Below, piece after piece: positions 18,367 to 26,497 of a stretch of 64,000 bases of DNA; positions within the stretch are counted from its first letter, which is position 1, and each line of letters opens with the position of its first letter. The notes beneath the pieces are model-generated. The model was given only the letters and a program-made list of their open reading frames with translations, had not been told where the DNA came from and searched no databases. The translations under genes were made by a program, and so were the position numbers. The stretch covers positions 4,473,627-4,537,626 of the forward strand of contig OX638348.1 in NCBI GenBank assembly GCA_951813085.1, read 5' to 3'. This DNA is from an uncultured Opitutaceae bacterium (GTDB lineage Bacteria; Verrucomicrobiota; Verrucomicrobiia; Opitutales; Opitutaceae).

Positions 18367-19167
18367 TTAGGTAGTTCCGTATTTATATACCCTATCGGGA
18401 ACGTCGTTCAGCTCATCCTCGTCGATTTCTACCACGAGTCGTACGATCGACCCATCGCCCATATACCAGCGGATGGGAAAGCCCATAATTTTCACGCGCT
18501 TGCCCACGACCTTAGCGATATCGCCGCCTACGTTCTCCCAGCCGATGATTCCATTAGAGAGAATCGAATTGTGGCAAGGTTCCCATTCTTTGAATACATC
18601 GCTAGCTTTGTTGCCCGTTTCCGACTCGTATCGTTCGATGATGTCGGGACGCAGGGGTCCAGAGCCATGAGCTCCGATGGCTGTGTGTAGAGGGTGGTCC
18701 AAAGCTTGCTGGTCAACGCCCACGGCTTTGACCCCTTTTTCTACGAACCACTCTCCCGCTTCGCGACCCAATCCGGGCGACTCGCAGAAGTAGCGCTCGT
18801 TGTCGCCCCAGTACCGATTCCATCCCGTATGAATGATTACGATATCCCCTTTTTCGATCTTGGGCATGGCATTTTCCAAGTCCTCAGCCGTGATTAGCTC
18901 CCATTTCTTCTTTGGGATATCCACGACCACACCCGTGCCGTAGAAGCTATCCAACGGTACCTCGTGAGTGTAAGGGGCCCCAGGCACGACATGGCCCGGC
19001 GCATCCGAGTGTGTCGTGCAGTGCATCACTGTGGTGATCTTCTGCGATAGCACCCCTGACTTCGCGAAGTAGTGCATGCGCTCGATCTTCACGTCTTCGA
19101 AGTAGGGCCAGAGTGGCGCCCCGTTCCCGAAGGGATGGCTTAAATCTACGAGTACTTTGTTTCCCAT
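18367..19167 (-). CDS. Cyclase-family amidohydrolase (kynurenine formamidase-like fold)
   Basis: 266 residues. The family metal motif H-x-x-x-H-x-D-A-x-x-H is present as HCTTHSDAPGH near residue 50. Further landmarks are DLSHPFGNGAPLWPYFEDV at the N-terminus, KGDIVIIHTGWNRYW in the middle and VGVDQQALDHPLH. Members hydrolyse amides or lactones, for example N-formylkynurenine or isatin. It is the last gene of a minus-strand operon after the sodium:solute symporter and two tiny membrane proteins, and converges with the MBL hydrolase. A role in the same catabolic block is likely; substrate unknown. Confidence 0.85.
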   Translation of the reverse strand: MGNKVLVDLSHPFGNGAPLWPYFEDVKIERMHYFAKSGVLSQKITTVMHCTTHSDAPGHVVPGAPYTHEVPLDSFYGTGVVVDIPKKKWELITAEDLENAMPKIEKGDIVIIHTGWNRYWGDNERYFCESPGLGREAGEWFVEKGVKAVGVDQQALDHPLHTAIGAHGSGPLRPDIIERYESETGNKASDVFKEWEPCHNSILSNGIIGWENVGGDIAKVVGKRVKIMGFPIRWYMGDGSIVRLVVEIDEDELNDVPDRVYKYGTT

Positions 19168-19233
19168 AATTATTGATGCGTGGTTTTGGCGTTCAGAATT
19201 CTATAGCTCAAACGGCTCTAAAATTAAGCGGAG

Positions 19234-19365
19234 CTATTCTTCCGAATCAGCGCCATTGTCTTGCTTTCGAAATCGCATGTATCCGATTCCTGCTATTATC
19301 CCAAAAACGGCCATAAGTGTTACGACACCGGCCATCCATAATCGCGTTAATTCCAGTTCTTCCAT
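19234..19365 (-). CDS. Tiny single-pass membrane protein (43 residues)
   Basis: ATG at 19365 (MEELELTRLWMAGVVTLMAV) encodes one membrane helix, AGVVTLMAVFGIIAGIGYM, then a basic RFRK and an acidic end. It lies 5 bases after another tiny gene and 66 bases before the cyclase gene. Small helices of this kind beside sodium:solute symporters are likely accessory subunits, but this is inference. No family recognised. Confidence 0.55.
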   Translation of the reverse strand: MEELELTRLWMAGVVTLMAVFGIIAGIGYMRFRKQDNGADSEE

Positions 19366-19370
19366 TTTAC

Positions 19371-19472
19371 TTATTTCTTCGCGGATTTGGTTATAGCGTT
19401 CGCAATCAGCCTGCCGACTACGATGAAGGCGATGATCAACGCCAAGCATTGTATGAATATTGTCCAGAACAT
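19371..19472 (-). CDS. Tiny single-pass membrane protein (33 residues)
   Basis: Read from ATG at 19472 to TAA at 19371-19373: MFWTIFIQCLALIIAFIVVG, then RLIANAITKSAKK. One hydrophobic helix with a positive C-terminal tail, so an N-out/C-in topology is expected. The start is 2 bases after the stop of the symporter gene, so translation is probably coupled. Too short for routine gene finders. Confidence 0.55.
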   Translation of the reverse strand: MFWTIFIQCLALIIAFIVVGRLIANAITKSAKK

Positions 19473-19474
19473 AG

Positions 19475-20923
19475 TCAGTTCGATTCCTCGATTGGAGGGT
19501 TAGTTTTTCTTAAATAGCCAGGAGTGCCTTTGACAATGAGGTTACCTATGAAAATGCACACGAGAGCGGATGCCACCGTCAAATAAGCATTGGGTAGTTG
19601 GGCGAGTCCTAGAGAAGCGGGTAGTTCCGTGAAGGACCATAGGGAATTGAGAATCCAGGTAATCAATAAAGTCGCGATAGCAACGGGCTGGCTGCAGCGC
19701 CAGAACAAACCGAATACGAGTATCCAGAACACTGGCACAAGCCAGGCGAATAGCCAATTCATGGCTGCTAGGATGGGTGGCAAAAAAGAGGCCACTCCAA
19801 TTGCGATTCCGGCGATCACGACAATAACGATGCGAATCATTCGAGTCATCTCTTTTTCCTTAGCCTCGGGTCGGAACAAGCTGCGGTAGATGTCGTGCGT
19901 GAGTATGGTCGAGACCGCAAGAGCGAGAATCGCGAACGTAGACAAAATGGCGGCGAGAAACGATGCCAGCAGCAAGGCTCCCAGCCAGTTTGGCAGATAA
20001 CCTACCAGCATGGAAGTCGCCGCGCCCTTGGGTCCGATGGCGCTGAATTCCGGGATCGACTTTGCGGTCAAGCCAAGCACCATGGCAAATACGCCGAACA
20101 GTCCATTGACTGGCGCCGCGATCCAAAGGGCTTTTTTGATCGTCTTGTCGCTTTTGGCGGCCATGGCGGGCTGCAAGAGCATTTGGTTCACTCCCTGGCT
20201 GAACACCACCGCGACGATCGTGCCCAAGATAAAGGTAAGCATGATCTGGCTGTTTCCAAAAATGGAAAGCATATGAACCTGCTCATCGGCTTCATAGAAT
20301 GACTGAACGCTGCTGAAATCTGAATTGGGTAAGCGCAGCGCGACAAAGATCGTTGCGAGTATCAATCCCACGTACATGATGACCGCATTGACCAGGTTGA
20401 CTAGGCCGATCTCCTTCATGCCAGCGAAGATGACGTAGAGGATGCCTAGTATGCCGCCGACGATGACGCCTTCTTGAATGCTCCAATCCGTGAGCGATGC
20501 GAAAATGATGCCGATGCCTTGCGCCTCAACTGTTAGGATGCCGAAAAGTACGCCCGACATAACGCAGGAAACCAGCAATCGGGTTTCGAGGCCGTAGCAG
20601 CGTTGCAAGAGCTCTGGAACCGTCGCCACTCCGATGCGCCGTACCCATACTCCTGTACCGAGGCATACAAGAACGAGCAATATGACATGGGCCAAGCTGA
20701 ACCAAACCGCAGCAGCTCCTAGGAACCAGGCCATTTCAAATACGCCAAGGATATGGGCGGTGCCGAGAACGGAAAGGGCGAGCGTTACGGCAACCGCGGG
20801 TAGGGATAGGGATCGGCCCGCCAATGAAAATCCATCTTTGGCGTTCTTGTCTCGCGATCGTTGCAACCAAAGGCCTAGGCCGACTATGAGAACAAATTCG
20901 TAAACGAGGACGGCGATTAGCAT
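19475..20923 (-). CDS. Sodium:solute symporter (SSS family)
   Basis: 482 residues with about 13 hydrophobic helices. SSS traits: N-terminal FSLAGRSLSLPAVAVTLALS, the W-x-x-Q-E-G/V-E-A-Q-G region in LTVEAQGIGIIFASL, the VFSQGVNQMLLQPAMAAKSD loop, and LASFLAAILSTFAILALAVST, the core sodium-site helix. It drives uptake of a small solute with sodium across the inner membrane. It heads a minus-strand operon with two tiny membrane genes and the cyclase-family hydrolase, and is divergent from the cupin-SDR gene set. Confidence 0.88.
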   Translation of the reverse strand: MLIAVLVYEFVLIVGLGLWLQRSRDKNAKDGFSLAGRSLSLPAVAVTLALSVLGTAHILGVFEMAWFLGAAAVWFSLAHVILLVLVCLGTGVWVRRIGVATVPELLQRCYGLETRLLVSCVMSGVLFGILTVEAQGIGIIFASLTDWSIQEGVIVGGILGILYVIFAGMKEIGLVNLVNAVIMYVGLILATIFVALRLPNSDFSSVQSFYEADEQVHMLSIFGNSQIMLTFILGTIVAVVFSQGVNQMLLQPAMAAKSDKTIKKALWIAAPVNGLFGVFAMVLGLTAKSIPEFSAIGPKGAATSMLVGYLPNWLGALLLASFLAAILSTFAILALAVSTILTHDIYRSLFRPEAKEKEMTRMIRIVIVVIAGIAIGVASFLPPILAAMNWLFAWLVPVFWILVFGLFWRCSQPVAIATLLITWILNSLWSFTELPASLGLAQLPNAYLTVASALVCIFIGNLIVKGTPGYLRKTNPPIEESN

Positions 20924-21067
20924 ACTAGGCTTTGATTGTAACCTCGGCGCGGCGAAGGTCGGTTGTGGGGATTGCCATGGGGATGTAGTTTTGAATCGAG
21001 CGCTTTGCTCGATCCGACGGGGTGAGGAGCAGATAGGTTTGACAGGGGTCTTCTACCTGTGTCCGAA

Positions 21068-21080
21068 TTGTGGTACACAA
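21068..21080. promoter_or_regulatory. Perfect palindrome, candidate GntR/FCD-type operator
   Basis: TTGTG-GTA-CACAA in the divergent promoter region between the symporter operon and the cupin gene, 54 bases before the cupin start. The arms and spacing resemble sites of GntR-family (FCD subgroup) regulators, which commonly control carboxylate catabolism. No regulator gene is visible next to it. Confidence 0.4.
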
Positions 21081-21133
21081 CCGAGCTACGGCGCGAGCAA
21101 AAAAGAGGAATCTGTAATGAACGATTGGCGACT

Positions 21134-21484
21134 ATGGAAATAACACGGTTCAATGAAGCCCAACGCTACGATGCGCCAAAGCACTTCGATATGCGTTCGC
21201 TGCGCTTGCAAGGATTCGACGCCAGCAGTTCGAAATTCGCGTGGACAGGGCTGTCTCACTTTCTACCGGGAGGAGGAGCGGAAATGGATGAGTCGCCGCT
21301 TGAAAAGATATACGTCGTTCTCGAAGGCGAAATTAGCATCGAGTTGGATACGGGAGAGAAACATACGCTTTCCCGTCTCGACAGCTGCTATCTATCGGGG
21401 GGAGAAGGTCGCGCCATTAAGAATAATGGAAACGACGTTGCTACCATGCTCGTCGTCATGCCTTACCCAGATTCCCAAGCATGA
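21134..21484 (+). CDS. Cupin-domain protein
   Basis: 116 residues from ATG at 21134 (MEITRFNEAQRYDAPKHFDM). A small beta-barrel with GLSHFLPGGGAEMDESPLEK, IYVVLEGEISIELDTGEKH and a C-terminal strand. The usual two-His cupin metal site is poorly kept (Glu/Asp rich), so metal binding is uncertain. Its stop overlaps the SDR start by 4 bases (ATGA), so the two are translationally coupled. It may bind or isomerise a catabolic intermediate. Confidence 0.75.
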   Translation: MEITRFNEAQRYDAPKHFDMRSLRLQGFDASSSKFAWTGLSHFLPGGGAEMDESPLEKIYVVLEGEISIELDTGEKHTLSRLDSCYLSGGEGRAIKNNGNDVATMLVVMPYPDSQA

Positions 21485-22281
21485 GCCTCCCCTCCATCGA
21501 TTCATCCTCCTTGTTCGATGTGTCAGGCAAGCGGGCTGTCGTAGTCGGCGCAACCGGTTCCTTTGGCCGTGTTGTTTGCTCGACCCTAGGAAATGCGGGC
21601 GCGAGATTGCTGATAACCGCGGGCAATGGCGAGACGCTGGCGATGCTCAAGTCGGAGTTGAATGAGGCCAGTATCGAGGCCGTGGAGGTGCAGGGGCGTC
21701 CGGACAGCGAAGGCAGATGCGACGCTATCGTCGCCAAAGCTATTGAAGCATTTTGGGGTATCGATATTTTGGTGATTGCTTCAGGAATGAATGACGTGTC
21801 TCCCATCGTCGACATGAGTCCCGACCGGTTTCAAAAAGTTATGCGTGCCAATGTAGAGGGATCCTGGCTGATCGCTCGAGCGGTCGGGCGTCAAATGATA
21901 GAGCAAGCGCAAGGAGGAAAAGTCGTATTCACTTCTTCAGCGCGTGGAAAATTAGGCCACCCAGCGGGGTATTCGGCCTATTGCACATCGAAGTCTGCGG
22001 TCGACGGCATGATCAAGTCCTTGGGCTGCGAGTGGGGGAAGCATGGGATCACTGTCAATGGTATCGCTCCAACCGTATTTCGTTCGCCCTTAACCGCTTG
22101 GATGTTCGAAGACGATGAAAAGGGCGCCCAGTTTCGGAACAGCGTTTTAAGCCGGATCCCTCTGGGCCGTCTCGGCGAACCCGAAGACCTAGCGGGTCCT
22201 TTGCTATTTTTGTGCTCCGCAGCGTCGAATTTTCACACAGGACATATCGTATATGCGGATGGTGGATACACAGCCGGATAG
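21481..22281 (+). CDS. Short-chain dehydrogenase/reductase (SDR)
   Basis: 266 residues, classical SDR. Nucleotide-binding GATGSFG (T-G-x-x-x-G-x-G region), the N-A-G-like ASGMNDVSP strand end, active-site Ser in VVFTSSARGKLGH, YCTSK (catalytic Tyr and Lys) and the C-terminal DLAGPLLFLCSAASNFHTGH. It most likely oxidises a hydroxyl group or reduces a ketone of a catabolic intermediate with NAD(P). It overlaps the cupin gene by 4 bases and precedes the FAH-family gene. Confidence 0.9.
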   Translation: MSLPSIDSSSLFDVSGKRAVVVGATGSFGRVVCSTLGNAGARLLITAGNGETLAMLKSELNEASIEAVEVQGRPDSEGRCDAIVAKAIEAFWGIDILVIASGMNDVSPIVDMSPDRFQKVMRANVEGSWLIARAVGRQMIEQAQGGKVVFTSSARGKLGHPAGYSAYCTSKSAVDGMIKSLGCEWGKHGITVNGIAPTVFRSPLTAWMFEDDEKGAQFRNSVLSRIPLGRLGEPEDLAGPLLFLCSAASNFHTGHIVYADGGYTAG

Positions 22282-22393
22282 AGCAGTCACCCAATTTTAT
22301 CAACCTCATCGAACCCTCAATACGTAATTCATACTCCTGATCGCGCCTCCCATCTGAGGTGAGCAGGAAGCCTTTGGCAAAGAACAAAAAACC

Positions 22394-23259
22394 ATGCGAA
22401 TCACAGCATTTGAAAAAAACGGAGCAGAAACGCTGGGCGTACACGTCGGCGACAATCTAGTAGATTTATCGTTGGCAGCCCCGAGTTGCCTCAGGACCTG
22501 CGTGGATTGCTGGAGCAGGGACAGCTGGCGAACGCATACGCTGCTGCGCAACAAGCCCCGGAGTCGACCCAGTTGTCGCGCGATGGGCTCGTTCTTCTTC
22601 CACCGATCTCCAATGCCCCGAAGATTATTTGCCTTGGGTTGAATTACTATGCCCACGCGGCCGAGAGCGGTCACGACAAGCCCGAGTTTCCAACGTTGTT
22701 CATGCGCGGAAACACAAGCCTAGTAGGGAGCGGGCAACCGATTATTCGGCCCCAATGCTCAATTAAGCTGGACTACGAAGCAGAACTGGTAGCGGTGGTG
22801 GGCAAGCGCGCGAAGCATGTGAAAGCGGAGAATGCCTTGGAATATATTGCTGGGTATTCAGTTTTTAATGATGGCTCTATTCGAGACTACCAGAAGCGCA
22901 CGTCGCAATGGACGCTTGGGAAGAACTTCGACAGCACGGGAGGGTTTGGCCCGGATTTCGTGACCGCCGACGAATTGCCCGCCGGAGCCGAGGGCTTGAA
23001 GATTCAATCGAGACTGAACGGCGAGGTCGTACAGGACTCGAGCACCGATAAAATGATATTCAATGTGGCGGAAACCGTCGAGATCCTGACGGAATGCCTG
23101 ACCTTAGAGCCTGGGGACGTCTTGGTGATGGGTACGCCTTCGGGAGTCGGCCTCGCTCGTACGCCTCCGCTTTGGATGAAGGATGGCGACACGGTTGAAG
23201 TGGAGATCGAAGGGATTGGCATATTGACCAACCCCATAGTGGACGAGATAATAGACTGA
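22394..23259 (+). pseudogene. Fumarylacetoacetate hydrolase (FAH)-family protein, frameshifted
   Basis: ATG at 22394 starts MRITAFEKNGAETLGVHVGD, NLVDLSLAAP; there one base is missing (CCCCGAG near 22480) and the frame moves. The rest, LPQDLRGLLEQGQLANAY onward, is intact to 23259. The catalytic core has ICLGLNYYAHAAE, IKLDYEAELVAVVGKRA (metal Glu pair) and GYSVFNDGSIRDYQ (metal Asp), then GTPSGVGLARTPP. Repaired length is about 288 residues. Members hydrolyse, hydrate or decarboxylate beta-diketo or oxo-acids, fitting ring-cleavage products. If the lesion is a sequencing error, this is a functional step in the pathway. Confidence 0.82.
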
Positions 23260-23263
23260 TAGT

Positions 23264-23914
23264 ATGCCAGACAGCAATACTCCTGGAGACTCGATCAAAA
23301 CCCTTAGAGCCCGTATTCAGCGCCTGGATAGCGCGGGCTTGGACCTGATGTTCCGAGAGGCTCGTTCCTTCAAGAAATGGCAGGACCGCTCGGTGGAGCC
23401 CACCGTCTTGCAGGAGCTCTATGAGCTCATGAAATTCGGGCCTACGTCACAGAACTCGAACCCAGGTCGCATATTTTTCCTCTGCAGCGAGGAGGCGAAG
23501 GAGCGAGCTGTTCCTGCCTTGCACGAGGGCAATGTCCCTAAGGTAAAGGCTGCTCCGGTCGTCGCGATCATCGCTTACGATACCGAGTTTTATGAATACC
23601 TGCCGCGGCTCTTTCCCGCCAAGGATACGAGCGGGATGTATCGCTCCAATCCGGATAAAGCGGAATCGACTGCGTTTCGCAACAGCTCGCTTCAAGGCGC
23701 TTATTTCATGCTTGCTGCTCGAGCCCTAGGCTTAGACGTCAACGGGATCTCTGGATTTCATAACGAAAAGATTGACGTGGAATTTTTCGCCGAAGGACGC
23801 TGCAAATCGAACTTTCTATGCTGTCTTGGATATGGGGATACGGATGGCCTGCACCCAAAAGGGGTCCGCGCTTGGACTTTGATGAAGCCTGCGAGATATT
23901 GTAGGAATTTCTAA
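23264..23914 (+). CDS. Nitroreductase-fold reductase, RutE-like (malonic semialdehyde reductase family)
   Basis: About 213 residues: ARSFKKWQDRSVEPTVLQEL, KFGPTSQNSNPGRIFFL (FMN binding), the KAAPVVAIIAYDTEFYEYLP segment, and NSSLQGAYFMLAARALGLD. RutE reduces 3-oxopropanoate (malonic semialdehyde) with NADPH. The last 15 residues here appear frame-shifted: one A added at AAAAGGGG (about 23860) gives the expected ending GPRLDFDEACEIL and a stop at 23902-23904 in place of 23914. The gene follows the FAH-family gene by 4 bases, so the two are probably coupled. Confidence 0.82.
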   Translation: MPDSNTPGDSIKTLRARIQRLDSAGLDLMFREARSFKKWQDRSVEPTVLQELYELMKFGPTSQNSNPGRIFFLCSEEAKERAVPALHEGNVPKVKAAPVVAIIAYDTEFYEYLPRLFPAKDTSGMYRSNPDKAESTAFRNSSLQGAYFMLAARALGLDVNGISGFHNEKIDVEFFAEGRCKSNFLCCLGYGDTDGLHPKGVRAWTLMKPARYCRNF

Positions 23915-23940
23915 CCGCGGAGAACGCAGAGTACGCTGAG
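23911..23940 (+). repeat. Dispersed AACCGCGGAG-type repeat, left arm around the GxxExxY gene
   Basis: TAACCGCGGAGAACGCAGAG then TACGCTGAG. It pairs in inverted orientation with 24366-24396 on the far side of the GxxExxY gene. Related copies occur at 39835-39871, 45201-45229, 45301-45328 and 51037-51056. Confidence 0.7.
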
Positions 23941-23969
23941 TCCAGTTATTCCTAATACACACTAATCGA

Positions 23970-24362
23970 ATGAATTTGAATGGCGTGAATAAACTGACAG
24001 AGAGAATAATTGGGGCAGCTATCGAGGTGCACAAAGAACTTGGACCCGGCTTGTTGGAGAGCACCTATGAAAGATGCCTTTTTCATGAGCTATTATTGAG
24101 AGGCATCAAAGCTGAACGTCAAAAGAAGCAGCCAATAGATTACAAAGGGCTTAAGATCGATGAAGGATATCGGATCGATATCCTCGTAGAAAACGAAGTT
24201 ATATTAGAACTCAAAGTTGTAGATGAATTTAGCAATGTTCATATAGCTCAACTGCTTACCTATCTCAAACTTTCTGGATGCAAGTTGGGATATCTAATAA
24301 ACTTCAATACGAACGTCCTCAAGAACGGTATCAAGAGAATCGTCAACAACTATCCGGAGTAA
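23970..24362 (+). CDS. GxxExxY family protein
   Basis: 130 residues. The name-giving motif is present as [11 protein letters not shown] (G-x-x-E-x-x-Y), with [15 protein letters not shown] before it. It continues [20 protein letters not shown] and [20 protein letters not shown], an E-x-K pattern like a PD-(D/E)xK nuclease core, then [19 protein letters not shown]. The family is widespread in environmental bacteria and of unknown function; a nuclease-like fold is suspected. Here the gene sits between inverted copies of a dispersed repeat, as a small cassette, which suggests mobility. Confidence 0.85.
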   Translation: MNLNGVNKLTERIIGAAIEVHKELGPGLLESTYERCLFHELLLRGIKAERQKKQPIDYKGLKIDEGYRIDILVENEVILELKVVDEFSNVHIAQLLTYLKLSGCKLGYLINFNTNVLKNGIKRIVNNYPE

Positions 24363-24365
24363 TTC

Positions 24366-24396
24366 TCTGTGATCTCAGCGTTCTCAGCGGTTAAAC
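24366..24396 (-). repeat. Dispersed AACCGCGGAG-type repeat, right arm around the GxxExxY gene
   Basis: On the minus strand it reads TTTAACCGCTGAGAACGCTG then AGATCACAGAG, an inverted match to 23911-23940. The two arms enclose the GxxExxY gene and about 50 bases on each side. Confidence 0.7.
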
Positions 24397-24416
24397 TGAG
24401 TTCAGTCCGAGAATGG

Positions 24417-26138
24417 TCAGTTTCTAGGGCCGCCTGGTCGGGGTCCTCGTGGAGGACCTGGAATGGGCAAAACGATTCCGTTTTTAGCTACATAAGCATC
24501 CCATTCATTGAGGAGGTCTTTGAAAATTTCGGGCTTCGATTCGGAGAGATCGTTTGTTTCTCCGGGATCGACGGAAAGGTCATAGAGTCCCCATTGATCC
24601 GCGTGTTCAGGTACGACTTGTCCGGGCTCGGTGGGCTTTGATGTTAGCCAAAGCAATTTGTAGTCTCCTTTGCGAAGGGCTCTGTGGCCGAAGATCTCCC
24701 AACCAAAGGTGAAGTCCTCTGGTCTTACTGATTCTTCGTTACCGAAAATTACAGGTAATAGGGAATGCCCTTGAATCTCATGGATAGGTTGGCCGTTGCT
24801 TGCAGAATTTAGATGGTTGCCTCCCGCCAATTCCACAAAGGTCGGGTAGAAATCGACCACGGACATGAACTCGTCGTTCATCTGTCCCTTCTTGGTCATG
24901 CCCTTATGGTAAATGATTGCAGGACCAAGCGATCCTCCTTCAGAGCTGAGCGACTTGTGGTAGCGCCCGACCCCCACGCCCGCTTGAGCCCATCGCTCGC
25001 CATAGTAGACGTAGGAATTAATGCGCCCCAAGTTCTCTAATCGGTTGTCCCAGCCTCGCGCAGGTCCCCCTCGGTCTACACCTTCAGCGCCGTTGTCTGA
25101 AATGAAAATGATAAGGGTGTCATCGTATTCATCAATTGCCTTGAGGTGGTCCAAGAGCCGACCCACGTTCTGATCGATGCCATCCACCATGGCAGCGTAG
25201 ATCTCCATTTCTCTTGAAGCGACCGCTTTTTCTTCGGCGGAAAGATCGCCCCATGCCGGTACTGTATGGTAACGTGGATACATGACTGCTTCCTGCGGAA
25301 TTACGCCGAGTTCTTTTCCCCGAGCAATTCGTTTCTCGCGCAACACCTCGTAGCCTTCGTCATACACCCCTTTGTATTTGTCGATGTATGCGTCAGGCGC
25401 TTGCAGGGGCCAATGCGGCGCCGTGTAGGATAAATAAGCAAACCAACGCTTCTCGCTAGCGGCATCCGAGTCCAGGTAATCAATCAAGAGATCCGTATAG
25501 AAGTCGGTGGAGAAAAAATCTTCTGGAAGGGTTTCAACGAGGTCTCCGTCCTCGTAGTAGGTTCCAAGCTGGTCAGGCCGAAAGCGGCCTTTGTCGTGAA
25601 AGTGGCTGGCGAAGCCTTCCATGAGAGCAAAAGAGCGATCAAAGCCTCGGGCAGAGGGTAGGTGTTCGGGTTCGCTCCCCAGATGCCATTTACCTAAGAA
25701 GCAGGTGCTGTAGCCACTTTGGCGAAGCAGATCGGAGAAGGGGACGACGTCCAGGCTCAAATGAGACTCGTAACCGGGGACACCTCTTTGATTGGGAGTC
25801 TGATGCATAGCGCCTCCCGCATTTCGATTGTCTGTTCCGGCCAGAATCGACGCTCGAGTGGGTGCGCAAACCGCTTGATTGTGAAAGTCCGTGAGGAGGA
25901 GGCCCGCTCTTGCAAGCTGGTCTAGATGGGGCGTCTCAATCTCGCCCCCGTAAACTCCAAGATCGGTATAGCCTAGATCATCCGCGACAATCAATAAGAT
26001 GTTCGGTTTCGAGCCTTTGATTTCCTCCAACGTATTGGTGGCGGAATTACGATTGCTACTCGAAGAATCCCCTCCGCATGCAACGAGAAAAGAGGCCAAT
26101 GGGCAGAGAAGCGCCCAGACAATGCGATTTTGATTCAT
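24417..26138 (-). CDS. Lipoprotein sulfatase (arylsulfatase type)
   Basis: 573 residues. A lipoprotein signal, LLCPLASFLVAC (Cys21 lipobox), anchors it to a membrane. Catalytic segments: KPNILLIVADDLGYTDLGVY, formylglycine motif CAPTR with Cys91, FLGKWHLG, SYTAPHWPLQAPDAYID, and IFISDNGAEG. It is of the arylsulfatase A/atsA type, with the insertion GDLSAEEKAVASREMEIYAA that such enzymes carry. The end has a short Gly/Pro/Arg tail (PGPPRGPRPGGPRN). It acts on a sulfate ester, substrate unknown, outside the cytoplasm, divergent from the DUF6152 operon. Confidence 0.93.
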   Translation of the reverse strand: MNQNRIVWALLCPLASFLVACGGDSSSSNRNSATNTLEEIKGSKPNILLIVADDLGYTDLGVYGGEIETPHLDQLARAGLLLTDFHNQAVCAPTRASILAGTDNRNAGGAMHQTPNQRGVPGYESHLSLDVVPFSDLLRQSGYSTCFLGKWHLGSEPEHLPSARGFDRSFALMEGFASHFHDKGRFRPDQLGTYYEDGDLVETLPEDFFSTDFYTDLLIDYLDSDAASEKRWFAYLSYTAPHWPLQAPDAYIDKYKGVYDEGYEVLREKRIARGKELGVIPQEAVMYPRYHTVPAWGDLSAEEKAVASREMEIYAAMVDGIDQNVGRLLDHLKAIDEYDDTLIIFISDNGAEGVDRGGPARGWDNRLENLGRINSYVYYGERWAQAGVGVGRYHKSLSSEGGSLGPAIIYHKGMTKKGQMNDEFMSVVDFYPTFVELAGGNHLNSASNGQPIHEIQGHSLLPVIFGNEESVRPEDFTFGWEIFGHRALRKGDYKLLWLTSKPTEPGQVVPEHADQWGLYDLSVDPGETNDLSESKPEIFKDLLNEWDAYVAKNGIVLPIPGPPRGPRPGGPRN

Positions 26139-26497
26139 GAAATTACGTGGGGTATAGTCAGTTTTGAGAAGCCTGGAAAAGCAGTTTGGCGATCGTTGAA
26201 ATTCAACACTCGCCTCTTAGCTGTTTATATTGATTGAGGGTGCTGACAATAAGAATCGAGTCCAGAAGTTAACCCCAGTTCCGCTATAAATTCGAGATTG
26301 GATGCTACTTGAGACCCGATCCAATCCTCATCTGCGAGGGGGTTTTCTTCTTGCTAAGCAAATTCAGTGGAACGAGATTAAACGTTGGCTAAAGCTTAGC
26401 AGTGACACAGCTGATTTAGTCGTAACCCTCAAAGAGGGTTTCTCGTTCTCAAGCAAAAGACCCCTCGCTGACCCATCCCCAATCAAAGAAAAACGCT
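26139..26497. other. Divergent non-coding interval
   Basis: About 360 bases between the lipoprotein sulfatase (minus) and the DUF6152 operon (plus). No gene seen; holds a hairpin listed separately. Confidence 0.5.
26424..26440 (+). promoter_or_regulatory. Hairpin in the leader of the DUF6152 operon
   Basis: AACCCTC-AAA-GAGGGTT, a perfect 7-bp stem with a 3-base loop, followed by a pyrimidine-rich stretch, about 58 bases before the first ATG. It could attenuate transcription or end a short leader; function inferred only. Confidence 0.35.
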
